DNA of 39,335 nt, from positions 1 to 39,335 of the IMG/VR virus record IMGVR_UViG_3300042691_000878, one strand, 5' to 3'. Positions 1 to 8,039 of the stretch are shown piece by piece. Each line of letters opens with the position of its first letter. Position 1 is the stretch's first letter. A model generated the notes under the pieces. That model saw only the letters and a list, made by a program, of their open reading frames with translations, was not told where the DNA came from and searched no databases. Source of the stretch: a virus. A program made the translations under genes and the position numbers.

Positions 1-3000
1 AGTCACGGAAAGCCCGACGCTTAGTGCTAAGCGGTACGTAACGCATGAACATAATCATGCGGCGCTCCGGCTCATGCAGGACGATTCGGAACCGGTCAAG
101 TTCCTCGATGGCCTGATCCGTAGTCAGGTTACGCGATTTAGCGTACTTTTCGATGGCCTTATACGCACGGTCCATCGGCCCCTTGAGCATGGTCGAGGTG
201 AGCCAAGCAGCCTTATCCTGAGCGTTGGTGATCTTGGTATAGGCATCGTTCATGCCGGGACCGTAGGTGATCAGTTCACCGGCACGCTTAAGATCCCGCT
301 CAACCCGTAAAGCAGGGCGCAGTTCGTTCTGGAACTTCTTGACAATCGCCTCAAACTTGTCGAGCCGCCTGCTACCAGCCTCTCTTCCAGACACGTACTT
401 AAGGATACGGTCAGTGATACTAACTTTGCCGTACCGCTGCTTGTACGTATCCTGCCGGGTCTTTATTGCTTGCTCTGGGGTCTGACCTCTCCGGTCGGTA
501 GGTTCCGCTGAAGGTGCTGCCGGAGCTGCCCCACTGGTACGCCCCTGTCCAGCAGGCTGAGTACTTGGTACAGCTCTTGGCTGTACTTGTTTCCCGGCTC
601 GTCCTGCTCCGCTTGGTCTGCGCTTGCCTCTAGGAACGCCTTCATCCGCAGGTTTGCCTGCGTCTTCCCGGCTACCATCTTGGAAACGGTCTCCACGAGC
701 TTCAAGACTTCCGCTCTCATTTATTAACCTCCAACCGGCTTCAAATACATCTTGGTACTTATTAAACGCGTCTACAAGTTTATTTTCATAAGCCTCAAAC
801 TTTAACTTGTTTGCTGCCTGCAACTCGTAATTAATAAACTGAAATTCGGCAGGGAAATCAGCGTTGTGACTACGAACTTTATAGTGAGCAAGTTCATGAA
901 TCATGGTGCCAAACGCACCATACGCGGCTTTGAGAGGATTGACTGAACGCGTAGCAAAGGGGTTTATAAACGACCCACTAAACGGTACGCGGATAGAAAC
1001 GCCGCGATACTCTTTGTCAAACGAGACGCCAACGCCTTCTTGCAAAAGCTCTCTGTAATCTGATCCTAATACGTCAACAACTTCATTACGAAGATCTTTA
1101 AATACATCGCCAACGTCAAACATAAATCTATCGAACGCATCGCCATACGCTTCTCGCATATGGTCGGAAAACGTCTTATCAGAACCCTTGAACTTCAAGT
1201 TGTCGTGCAGCATGACCCGATTTGGGTCGATCATGTCTGGATCAACTTTCAGTTGATCTGCTTTAGGTATGCCTTCACGAAGTTGCTCAGGAGTTAGTTC
1301 AGGCAGTTCTTTACCACGTACAAATAATTTACCGTCTTGAACGGTGACGTTATCGCCCTGTTGAATACCAGCAAACACAGTCTTGGCAGGAGGCACCGTT
1401 GGCTTGATATCTACCGGAGCAGAAAGCCTATTAGGGCCATCAAAGTACTGCAACGAACCAAACGATGAGGCGCTATTGCTTATGTCTTGATAGGCATACA
1501 GAGCATTGATGTATGCCATGACCTTGCCATAATCTTTTTTGGCCTGCTCTGTAAAATCTTTACGATTGAACGTAAACGGATATCCCGGATCTTCTGGTTT
1601 AACAGTAGGCTTGATGTCTACATAAAATTCATACGGTACTCTGTCACCCCACATGCTTAGCGGATCTTTATTAACCCGTTGTGAGAACTGATACAAACCA
1701 TTTGACAATACGTTAAGATTGTCGCCGTATTTTTCTTTAGACGGCGCTACATAAACGCGAGCGTTACCCCACGGAAACTTAACGTTTGTAAACTCCGTAT
1801 AATTGCTATACGGAAATTTGCTTCCAATCGGTATTGTACTTCTTTCTCCACCATATCTTTTATTTATAAAAGTCACATCAATGTCCGCAAACAGCGGACT
1901 CTTCATCAAAGCATCTACCTGCTCTTCATAAGAAATCATCTGAATATTTTTAACTTCACCGGACGTTGGATCGTTAAAGTTTTCAGGTATGGTCAGAGCA
2001 ATGTTAGTCCCGTGCCCTTGAGGAAACTTTTGCAGGTCTTCTTCTGTCGGGGCACGGACAAAAATATCTGGCGCAGATTCAGGATTCTCAAGCGCGTCAA
2101 ACAACTGTTCGCCGTTTGTGACCATCTCGGCCACTTTACCGTCACGCATCGTCGTGACTTTGATCCCCTTATTGCCGTACAAGAACAGCATTTTGGCAAT
2201 ACCGAAACCACCCGAAGGGGTCTTGGCGTCTTTGCCTGTACCGGCGATCTCAAGGAACTTAGTGCCTAACAATTCCGGAGTCATGCCGCGACCGTTGTCG
2301 GTCATCTCAATGACACGGTTATCAGGGTCTACATCAATATCAATCTTGCCTTTAGCCAGTTCGTTGTTGTCGATCATGCCTTTGATCGAGTCAAACGAGT
2401 TCTGCAAGATTTCCTTGATTGTAACCACGCCCATATCGCTCGGGTCGCCATACAACTGAGGACCAAGCATCTTCGCCATACGACGAGCATTGACACCGGG
2501 CTTGGACCTGATGGTTTCTTTACTAGCATCAAGTGGGTCAAGGTAATCGTCAGCGTAATCAAGCTTCTCAGACTCTGACGGCGCGTTCTGCAACATCAAG
2601 TCAGCAATCTGAGTCAGGGCATCTCGGTCGCCCTTCTTGTCCAACATGAACTTTCGGGTGCTTACATCCAACTTGGGAGAGGCGCGTTGAACTTCGATAC
2701 CTGCGGCTTTAGCGGCTTTAGTAAGTTTGCTGCGTACAATGCCAATATCAGGAATTTCTTTGTTGAGTTCACCAACAACAGCCATATACCCGGTGCGATC
2801 CAACGCACCAAGTGAATACGTGGTCTTGGCAAGTTCCTTCAGGCTATTAGCAGCATTGGACAACTGCCGCCGTGTAACAACAGGCTTGACTTCAGTCTCA
2901 GCCGCTTCAGGCTCTACAGTAGGTGCTGCTTCTGCTGCTACGGGTTCCGTCAGTGCAGGCTCGACTGCTGCTTCTCCAACATCAGGTTCTTCAGCAAACA

Positions 3001-4297
3001 CATCAGCAGGTACCAATCCTGCGCCTGTAGGCTCTGTAACATCGGGTTCTGCGGCTCCAACTCCAGATGGAGGCACAACATCGCCTCTTCCAACTGGTTC
3101 AGTGATAGTTTGTCCAGCAGCGGTTGTAACATCGGCTCCACTTGGCACCTCCATTTCGGGTACGAACTCACCCGTAGTCAACATACCAAGATCGGTTTCC
3201 TTGGCACTTAATATGTCATTAAGAAGTGTACGCGTCTCATCCAGTTTGGATTTACTATCAACTTCATAACCCATATCACGGATGAGTTTCCGAGCCTTAA
3301 ACAGATTGAACTTAGTCTCGCCACTTTCAATCTTGGCAACATAGTCTTTAGCAGCCGTGAACGCTTCCGGCGGGATACCACTCGGTGCACTAGGAGGTGC
3401 AGCAGTTTCGCCAGCAGGAGGCGGCGGGGGCGGAGGGGCTTCTTCAGTCGTAGTCTCGTCTTCTGGACCGCGCAACCTACGGCCCAGAGCAAGTTCAGCA
3501 ATCGCACTGACTACGGCACCAGCACCGCCACCCACGGTAGCAGCCTCGCCCACACCGCCGAACACGGCTTCGTCAGGTGCGTATACGCCTTTGGCGATAA
3601 GGTTCTGGAGGACTTGGCTGCTGGCTTCCTGCAGTGCCTCTTCACCGCCGGACTTGGCAATACGACCCAAAGCCGGAGCAAGCCCCGCAACTTCCTTGAT
3701 GGCCTCATCGCCAAAGCCAAAGCGCCGCAGGATGCGGACAGGCGGCAGGGCTTCTAATGCACCGGGGATCGTACCTAGCGCGGTAGCAACACCGCGTTGA
3801 CCCTCAGTAGCCCCAGCCTCTTCAGCCCGTTGCCGGGCCTCACCTGCACCAACAGATACGCCAAGTCCCGCTGCGCCAACACGACCAGCTAAGCCCAACG
3901 CACCAAGCGGAAGGAATGGCAACGTAGAGCCAACGCCTTCGCTAATCTTGCGTACAAGCGTATCCTCATACCCCGGAGCAGGGGCAAACGTCTCACGTAC
4001 ACCGGTAGCAAATTCTTCGACAGGCTTACGCACAGCCTGCTCAGCCCCTTCAGGCAGCAAAGAGGCGGCACCAGTAATCGCAGTCTCACCCATGCCTACA
4101 AGGCCGGGGATAACTCCCTTTACGGCTTCTTTAGCGTAGCCACCAAGAGTGCGCTCTGGCTCAGGTTCCGGTTCCGGTTGGGGAACTGCTGCTCCTTCTA
4201 TAAGGCCGCGTCTACGGGCTTCATCAAGCAAAGCCTTCTTGTCGGGCGGAAGCAGCCCTCGCCGCTCAGCCTCAAGCAATAATTGGATATCGGCCAT
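1..4297 (-). CDS. Giant polyvalent-type protein with GHKL ATPase and zinc metallopeptidase domains (3' end beyond window)
   Basis: I translated this frame line by line from the ATG at 4297 to the window edge and found no stop: at least 1432 codons, incomplete at the C-terminus. Residues about 45-230 are Gly/Ala-rich with hydrophobic stretches, as in N-termini of large ejected phage proteins. An acidic Pro/Glu/Val linker follows (about 290-480). A GHKL-type ATPase then shows the N-box (EILQNSFDS, E629, N633, D636), G1 box DNGRGM (667-672), G2 box GGFGIAK (696-702) and a GHGT motif (761-764). A zincin motif HELAH (H1134, E1135, H1138) follows, with H1144 nearby. A charged linker (about 1190-1275) and a helical region close the visible part. 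The start abuts the preceding stop (TAAATG) with AGGGG upstream. Its place after the internal virion genes suggests an ejected multi-domain effector. That the ATPase and peptidase are active is inference from motifs. Confidence 0.85.
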   Translation of the reverse strand, partial: MADIQLLLEAERRGLLPPDKKALLDEARRRGLIEGAAVPQPEPEPEPERTLGGYAKEAVKGVIPGLVGMGETAITGAASLLPEGAEQAVRKPVEEFATGVRETFAPAPGYEDTLVRKISEGVGSTLPFLPLGALGLAGRVGAAGLGVSVGAGEARQRAEEAGATEGQRGVATALGTIPGALEALPPVRILRRFGFGDEAIKEVAGLAPALGRIAKSGGEEALQEASSQVLQNLIAKGVYAPDEAVFGGVGEAATVGGGAGAVVSAIAELALGRRLRGPEDETTTEEAPPPPPPPAGETAAPPSAPSGIPPEAFTAAKDYVAKIESGETKFNLFKARKLIRDMGYEVDSKSKLDETRTLLNDILSAKETDLGMLTTGEFVPEMEVPSGADVTTAAGQTITEPVGRGDVVPPSGVGAAEPDVTEPTGAGLVPADVFAEEPDVGEAAVEPALTEPVAAEAAPTVEPEAAETEVKPVVTRRQLSNAANSLKELAKTTYSLGALDRTGYMAVVGELNKEIPDIGIVRSKLTKAAKAAGIEVQRASPKLDVSTRKFMLDKKGDRDALTQIADLMLQNAPSESEKLDYADDYLDPLDASKETIRSKPGVNARRMAKMLGPQLYGDPSDMGVVTIKEILQNSFDSIKGMIDNNELAKGKIDIDVDPDNRVIEMTDNGRGMTPELLGTKFLEIAGTGKDAKTPSGGFGIAKMLFLYGNKGIKVTTMRDGKVAEMVTNGEQLFDALENPESAPDIFVRAPTEEDLQKFPQGHGTNIALTIPENFNDPTSGEVKNIQMISYEEQVDALMKSPLFADIDVTFINKRYGGERSTIPIGSKFPYSNYTEFTNVKFPWGNARVYVAPSKEKYGDNLNVLSNGLYQFSQRVNKDPLSMWGDRVPYEFYVDIKPTVKPEDPGYPFTFNRKDFTEQAKKDYGKVMAYINALYAYQDISNSASSFGSLQYFDGPNRLSAPVDIKPTVPPAKTVFAGIQQGDNVTVQDGKLFVRGKELPELTPEQLREGIPKADQLKVDPDMIDPNRVMLHDNLKFKGSDKTFSDHMREAYGDAFDRFMFDVGDVFKDLRNEVVDVLGSDYRELLQEGVGVSFDKEYRGVSIRVPFSGSFINPFATRSVNPLKAAYGAFGTMIHELAHYKVRSHNADFPAEFQFINYELQAANKLKFEAYENKLVDAFNKYQDVFEAGWRLINESGSLEARGDRFQDGSREDAGKPADEGVPRGKRRPSGAGRAGKQVQPRAVPSTQPAGQGRTSGAAPAAPSAEPTDRRGQTPEQAIKTRQDTYKQRYGKVSITDRILKYVSGREAGSRRLDKFEAIVKKFQNELRPALRVERDLKRAGELITYGPGMNDAYTKITNAQDKAAWLTSTMLKGPMDRAYKAIEKYAKSRNLTTDQAIEELDRFRIVLHEPERRMIMFMRYVPLSTKRRAFRD
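463..720 (-). CDS. Overlapping 85-aa ORF inside the linker of the giant gene
   Basis: This ORF is read in a different frame of the same strand as the giant gene. A perfect GGAGG (728-732) lies 7 bases before its ATG, and two in-frame TAA codons directly precede that ATG, as at a normal phage gene junction. By hand count about 74% of its codons end in G or C, against about 35% for the giant frame over the same bases. The product is helical and charged (begins MRAEVLKLVETVSKMVAGK) and looks like a soluble folded protein, while the other frame reads as a disordered Arg/Gly/Pro/Ser linker. I do not recognise the family. Either it is a true overprinted gene, or it is the original gene and the long frame is an accidental fusion across it. 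Confidence 0.6.
   Translation of the reverse strand: MRAEVLKLVETVSKMVAGKTQANLRMKAFLEASADQAEQDEPGNKYSQELYQVLSLLDRGVPVGQLRQHLQRNLPTGEVRPQSKQ
728..732 (-). promoter_or_regulatory. Ribosome binding site of the embedded 85-aa ORF
   Basis: GGAGG on the minus strand, 7 bases upstream of the ATG at 720. It lies inside the coding sequence of the giant gene, so it has no role in starting that protein. It is the main reason for taking the embedded ORF seriously. Confidence 0.6.
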
Positions 4298-6064
4298 TTA
4301 CTGCCCCTGAAGTCTTCGCATCAACTCGTCATTAGACAGATCAGCGTACGGGTTCCTTACACTACTTTCCGGGACGTAGCCGACACTACCACGGTCAAGT
4401 GTTGCAATTATTTCCGCTCGTCTACGCTGCTTTTCTTCTATTGGAAGGAACTTAAAGGAAGGCTCTTGCTCCAGTTTAAGCAGTGCAGCATCAATACGTG
4501 CCTGCCTATTAGTTTCCGTAGTCACGCCGCCAGATGTAGTCTTTTTAAGAATATTTTCGGCAGCATCAAGACGCTGTTCAAAAGCGGCAGTCATACGAGA
4601 CTTTTTAGCAGGATCAGTTTCTTTCTGAATAGCATCCCACTGCGCCATAAATTCGTCAGACATGCGCTGATTGCCCATTCTGCTAAGGCTAGCAATAGTT
4701 TCTCTGCTTTTACGGTCAAGCACTTTTTCAGTCAACTCATCTTTATGCTTCTGGATCTGGAATCCAGCGTTCCTGTATTCAGTGCCAAGACGCTGAGCTT
4801 CTGCGCGGTCTTCCTTGTCTCCAGTTTGAGCAGCCTGCTCACGAGCACGACGAAGTTGAATTTCAAGAAGTCTGATTGAATCTCCTTCCTTCTTAAGATC
4901 ACGCAGGTCCTTAATCAAGTTACCGTAGTTTTCCTTGATGCTATCGCCAAGGGCATTTGCGAAAAACGGGCTACGGCTACCAAGCAATGACGCGCCAGTC
5001 ATGATCCAGAAGTCTTTACGAGCGGACTTTTCATCTTGGTTGGACCGCTCTCTACGCTCCTTGATGAACGTTTCTTCGTCTTTAGCGGCCTGACTGAACT
5101 GACCATATCCACCAGCACGCTCTCGCTCCAAACGAGCAGCGCGAAGTTCATCCTCAGTCTTAGGCTTTTCAGGCATGAACTGAGCGTACGGGTCTTTGGC
5201 CGGGGTGGCAGCGGGTCTAGCAGCGCCAGAAACCTTAGCAGCATCAGCAGGTACAGGAGGGGCACTTACACCCTCTGCCGCACGTTCAGTTGCCAGTCTA
5301 CGTTCTTGCTCGACCTCAAGAACATTCTGAGCCGGGCGTCTAAAGCTCTCCGTATCAAACGGAGTAACTGCGCTGCTCGACTGAGTAGCGGCGGGAGCGG
5401 GAGCGGGAGCAGAAGTGGCAGGAGAAGTCGGTACCTGTGCCTTGAAAGCCTGCTTCGGGTCAATATTTGCACTACGCAAAAGAGCCACGGCTTCTTGGGT
5501 CCTGCCCTGATTAGCAAGAGCCTGCGCCTCACGTATCACTGCAGCACTCGACTTACGAAGGCTAAACGCGTTGGCTATCCCTGCCGCCCAAGGTTTCATT
5601 TCGCCGCTGTCTTCGTAAGCGCCGGGGAAGAAAAACTGACCAGACGGGAACTTAGGCTCGTTAACAAGTGACCCGTCTTCACCGTTGAACGCCACGATGC
5701 CACCACCAGCGAACCCACGGGCCATACCCGGATTCGGCATAGCAGCCACGCCAGCGGCGGGAGCCATCGGAGCCTGCGGCATTCTTGATGTTTGCTGTTG
5801 AGCAAGCATCGCATCATACTGTTGGGCTACGGTCGGCGGGGCAGCGGGGGGCTGCTGAGCCATCTGTTGCTGAGTCTTAGCAACATTTTCAATACGAAGC
5901 TTCTTGGCAATCAACCCTGCAAGTTGAGGTTCGCCACGCGAGACAAGAAACGGGACGATGTTTGCATCGTTTACCTTGTCCTTCTGCTCAACAAAGTTCT
6001 GATAAGCAGAGACCGTAGGAGAGATTGCACTCAACCCCGCCAACATGTTCGGGTTATTAGCCAT
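4298..6064 (-). CDS. Putative internal virion (ejection) protein, 588 aa
   Basis: This is a mostly helical protein. The N-terminus contains Gln/Pro/Ala-rich segments (about 65-110), then a glycine motif (FAGGGIVAFNGEDGS, about 118-132), an Ala/Pro-rich linker (about 215-290) and a long charged coiled-coil region (about 310-480). A short hydrophobic Gly/Ala segment near 350-365 (MTGASLLGSRSPFFANALG) could touch a membrane. A GAGGGG-type ribosome binding site precedes the ATG, and the stop abuts the ATG of the giant gene, so the two are probably coupled. I infer an internal or ejection protein from its position between a Gln-rich virion protein and the giant multi-domain protein, and from its composition. 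No enzymatic motif is seen, and the exact family is not recognised. Confidence 0.6.
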   Translation of the reverse strand: MANNPNMLAGLSAISPTVSAYQNFVEQKDKVNDANIVPFLVSRGEPQLAGLIAKKLRIENVAKTQQQMAQQPPAAPPTVAQQYDAMLAQQQTSRMPQAPMAPAAGVAAMPNPGMARGFAGGGIVAFNGEDGSLVNEPKFPSGQFFFPGAYEDSGEMKPWAAGIANAFSLRKSSAAVIREAQALANQGRTQEAVALLRSANIDPKQAFKAQVPTSPATSAPAPAPAATQSSSAVTPFDTESFRRPAQNVLEVEQERRLATERAAEGVSAPPVPADAAKVSGAARPAATPAKDPYAQFMPEKPKTEDELRAARLERERAGGYGQFSQAAKDEETFIKERRERSNQDEKSARKDFWIMTGASLLGSRSPFFANALGDSIKENYGNLIKDLRDLKKEGDSIRLLEIQLRRAREQAAQTGDKEDRAEAQRLGTEYRNAGFQIQKHKDELTEKVLDRKSRETIASLSRMGNQRMSDEFMAQWDAIQKETDPAKKSRMTAAFEQRLDAAENILKKTTSGGVTTETNRQARIDAALLKLEQEPSFKFLPIEEKQRRRAEIIATLDRGSVGYVPESSVRNPYADLSNDELMRRLQGQ

Positions 6065-6066
6065 CG

Positions 6067-7578
6067 TTAACCCCTCTGAGCGCCGTAGTACATCGCACCC
6101 AGACCCGCCACCGTATTAAGCGGGTTAGGCGCAGCCTGATAAATCTGCTGAGAAGCAGCCGTAGCCGGTACACCGCGAATGATGTCGGAAATGAAGCCCA
6201 ATTGCGAGTACGGGTACCTCTGACGAGCGATGTAATCCTGATACTGCTGCTCCAGACGCTGCTGTTCCAAGCCCTGAAGTTGCGCCCCAGCCTGCTGCTG
6301 AGCCTGCGCTGCCATCTGCTGCTGGTTGAACTGAGTCTGGCCCAACTGACCAAGCGTACCCGCCGCAGCCAACTGCTGCTGAAGGCCCTGAAGCCCAAGC
6401 CCTGCGCCGAACTGACGGGACTGCTCCATCATCTGCTGAGCAGCCTGATTCTGCCCAAGCGCCTGCTGCTGAGCCTGCAACTGCGCGGCCTGATTAAGTT
6501 GCTGCGACTGAAGGCCAGTCTGGGCACCCAACTGCTGAACACCAAGCAGGGCTGCAAGATTCTGCTGCCCAGTGGTAAGCCCAGCCTGCTGGTTGGCAAG
6601 TGCGGCCTGAAGTCCGGTCTGGGTACCCAACTGCTGCACACCCAGTTGAGCAGCGAGGTTCTGCTGTGCCGCCTGCTGCGCTGCTTGCTGATTAGCAAGA
6701 GCCGCCTGAAGTCCGGTCTGTGCGCCAAGCTGCTGCACACCCAGTTGAGCAGCAAGATTTTGCTGGCCGGTGGTGAGTCCTGCCTGCTGGTTGGCAAGCG
6801 CGGCTTGCATAGCCGCCGCACGATCCGCACCAAACTGCTGCGCTGCCTGCTGGAAAGCCTGCTGCCGACCGGTAGCCTCGATGCCGCCCAACTGCTGCTG
6901 AAGATTACGTTGTGCTTCAGACTGGAGCAGCGCCTCACGAGTACCGCCACGGGCACCTGCACGGATGCCTGCCGCCTGCAATCCCGGCATCTGGCGAGCA
7001 AAGTCCTGAACAGCCGCCTTCTTTTGCTGCTCAACAACGCCGGTCATGTACGGAGACATGTAGTCCTGCATCGCCTGAGTGCCGAAGCGTTCCGCGCCTA
7101 CCTGCTGTGCCGGTCCCATCTGATATGTTTGCAGGTTCGAACCGGAAACGCGCTCAGGTCCAGCCATCTGGAAAGCCTGCAAATTAGGCCCACCAACTTG
7201 CTGCGGAGCAGCCATCTGATACTGCTGTAAGGACGGAGCCTGCGTGCCCATATACGACACGCCAACCGGCTGGTACTGCATCGGCTGATACGAGAGGCCC
7301 AACTGTCCTGCCTGCTGCCCGACGAGTCCTGCAAGACCCGAAGCCTGCGCGATCTGCGGAGTGGGACCGAGAGCCTGCGTGCCCATCATGGCCTGCTGTT
7401 GGAGCGGGTTAAGCCCAGCAAGGCGCTGCCCTTCATACGGCTGATAAGGCTGACCGTAAGTTAGAGCCTCTGCTTCACCCAGCAGTCGGGTGGCATAAGG
7501 TTTGGCCCAATCCGGAATATTGGACTGGGTAACTGTTTGTTGAGTAGGTGCTGAACTACCGCCGCCACCGCCACACAT
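6067..7578 (-). CDS. Gln/Ala-rich internal virion protein, T7 gp14-like position
   Basis: The protein has 503 aa and begins MCGGGGGSSAPTQQ. A short start with Cys at position 2 is also found in T7 gp14 and several podoviral homologues. It is extremely rich in Gln, Ala, Leu and Gly. Three tandem 33-residue units (built around ALANQQAGLTTGQQNLAAQ and LGVQQLGAQTGLQ) lie at about residues 258-357. A DYMSPYMTGVV segment near residue 170 is followed by a conserved-looking stretch rich in Gly and Arg (AGIRAGARGGTREAL). AGGAG stands 7 bases before the ATG. I infer that it forms helical structure inside the capsid or an ejection channel, from its place between the acetyltransferase and the 588-aa protein. 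No enzyme motif is seen. Confidence 0.6.
   Translation of the reverse strand: MCGGGGGSSAPTQQTVTQSNIPDWAKPYATRLLGEAEALTYGQPYQPYEGQRLAGLNPLQQQAMMGTQALGPTPQIAQASGLAGLVGQQAGQLGLSYQPMQYQPVGVSYMGTQAPSLQQYQMAAPQQVGGPNLQAFQMAGPERVSGSNLQTYQMGPAQQVGAERFGTQAMQDYMSPYMTGVVEQQKKAAVQDFARQMPGLQAAGIRAGARGGTREALLQSEAQRNLQQQLGGIEATGRQQAFQQAAQQFGADRAAAMQAALANQQAGLTTGQQNLAAQLGVQQLGAQTGLQAALANQQAAQQAAQQNLAAQLGVQQLGTQTGLQAALANQQAGLTTGQQNLAALLGVQQLGAQTGLQSQQLNQAAQLQAQQQALGQNQAAQQMMEQSRQFGAGLGLQGLQQQLAAAGTLGQLGQTQFNQQQMAAQAQQQAGAQLQGLEQQRLEQQYQDYIARQRYPYSQLGFISDIIRGVPATAASQQIYQAAPNPLNTVAGLGAMYYGAQRG
6508..6804 (-). repeat. Three tandem 99-bp units in the Gln-rich protein gene
   Basis: Units start near 6508, 6607 and 6706 (period 99 bp, 33 codons), each beginning with a ctgaag-type sequence on the plus strand. 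They are imperfect: two units encode GLTTGQQ where the middle one encodes AQQAAQQ. The reading frame is kept, so unit gain or loss would only change protein length by 33 residues. Confidence 0.8.
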
Positions 7579-7580
7579 AG

Positions 7581-8039
7581 TTAAACTCCTGCGGCAAACA
7601 AGCCGCCAACGACTTTCATGCCCATACGCTGCATGATGTCAAATTTTGATTCAGTGTCCTCTGCATTGAACACGCCAACAATCAGGGGCATCCCAGAGTC
7701 CTCAGCAAATTCCTTGGCGCGGTCAAGCAACATCTTCCCGACACCTGAATTACGATGTTCGGGTAATACATAAAACCAGCCATCAGTCAGATACTTCGCG
7801 TCTGAGTACCACGGTGAAGTCAGATTGAGTCCGATAGACCCGACGAATACTCCGTCGTCATCTTCAACGGCCCACGCTCCACAGTTTACGTTCTCTACAA
7901 GCCACGCGTAGCCCTTAGCAAAATTGAACTCTTTGGCGCTAAGCTTGCCCATGCTGTGCTCGGGAATGAAATGATTGATAAGGAGGTCAAGCAACCTCTT
8001 CATATCAGTTTCATTGTTCTCAAGCATCACGATCTTCAT
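7581..8039 (-). CDS. GNAT-family N-acetyltransferase in the internal-virion module
   Basis: A 152-aa protein with the GNAT acetyl-CoA binding motif A: strand FYVLPEHR, then R96-N-S-G99-V-G101, which fits R/Q-x-x-G-x-G/A, followed by helix KMLLDRAKEFA. The upstream strand (GVFVGSIGLNL, about 63-73) and the downstream strand PLIVGVFN also fit the fold. The start ATG overlaps the stop of the 812-aa gene (ATGA). GNAT proteins transfer an acetyl group from acetyl-CoA to an amine; the substrate here is unknown. T7 internal virion protein gp13 belongs to an acetyltransferase-related family, as far as I recall, so a virion or assembly role is possible as well as modification of host proteins. The family call is firm; the substrate is not. 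Confidence 0.85.
   Translation of the reverse strand: MKIVMLENNETDMKRLLDLLINHFIPEHSMGKLSAKEFNFAKGYAWLVENVNCGAWAVEDDDGVFVGSIGLNLTSPWYSDAKYLTDGWFYVLPEHRNSGVGKMLLDRAKEFAEDSGMPLIVGVFNAEDTESKFDIMQRMGMKVVGGLFAAGV

Noticed and set aside
720-740. Frameshift or assembly error ending the giant ORF at the TAATAA before 720
   Set aside because: The giant frame is coherent on both sides (HELAH domain before, helical region after 460) and open throughout, so no indel is needed; the alternative is kept as part of the overprinting finding.
6202-7230. Plus-strand Leu-rich frame of 342 codons
   Set aside because: Antisense of the Gln/Ala-rich protein (Gln codons read as Leu/Cys on the other strand). No start signal, and it opposes all genes of the window.
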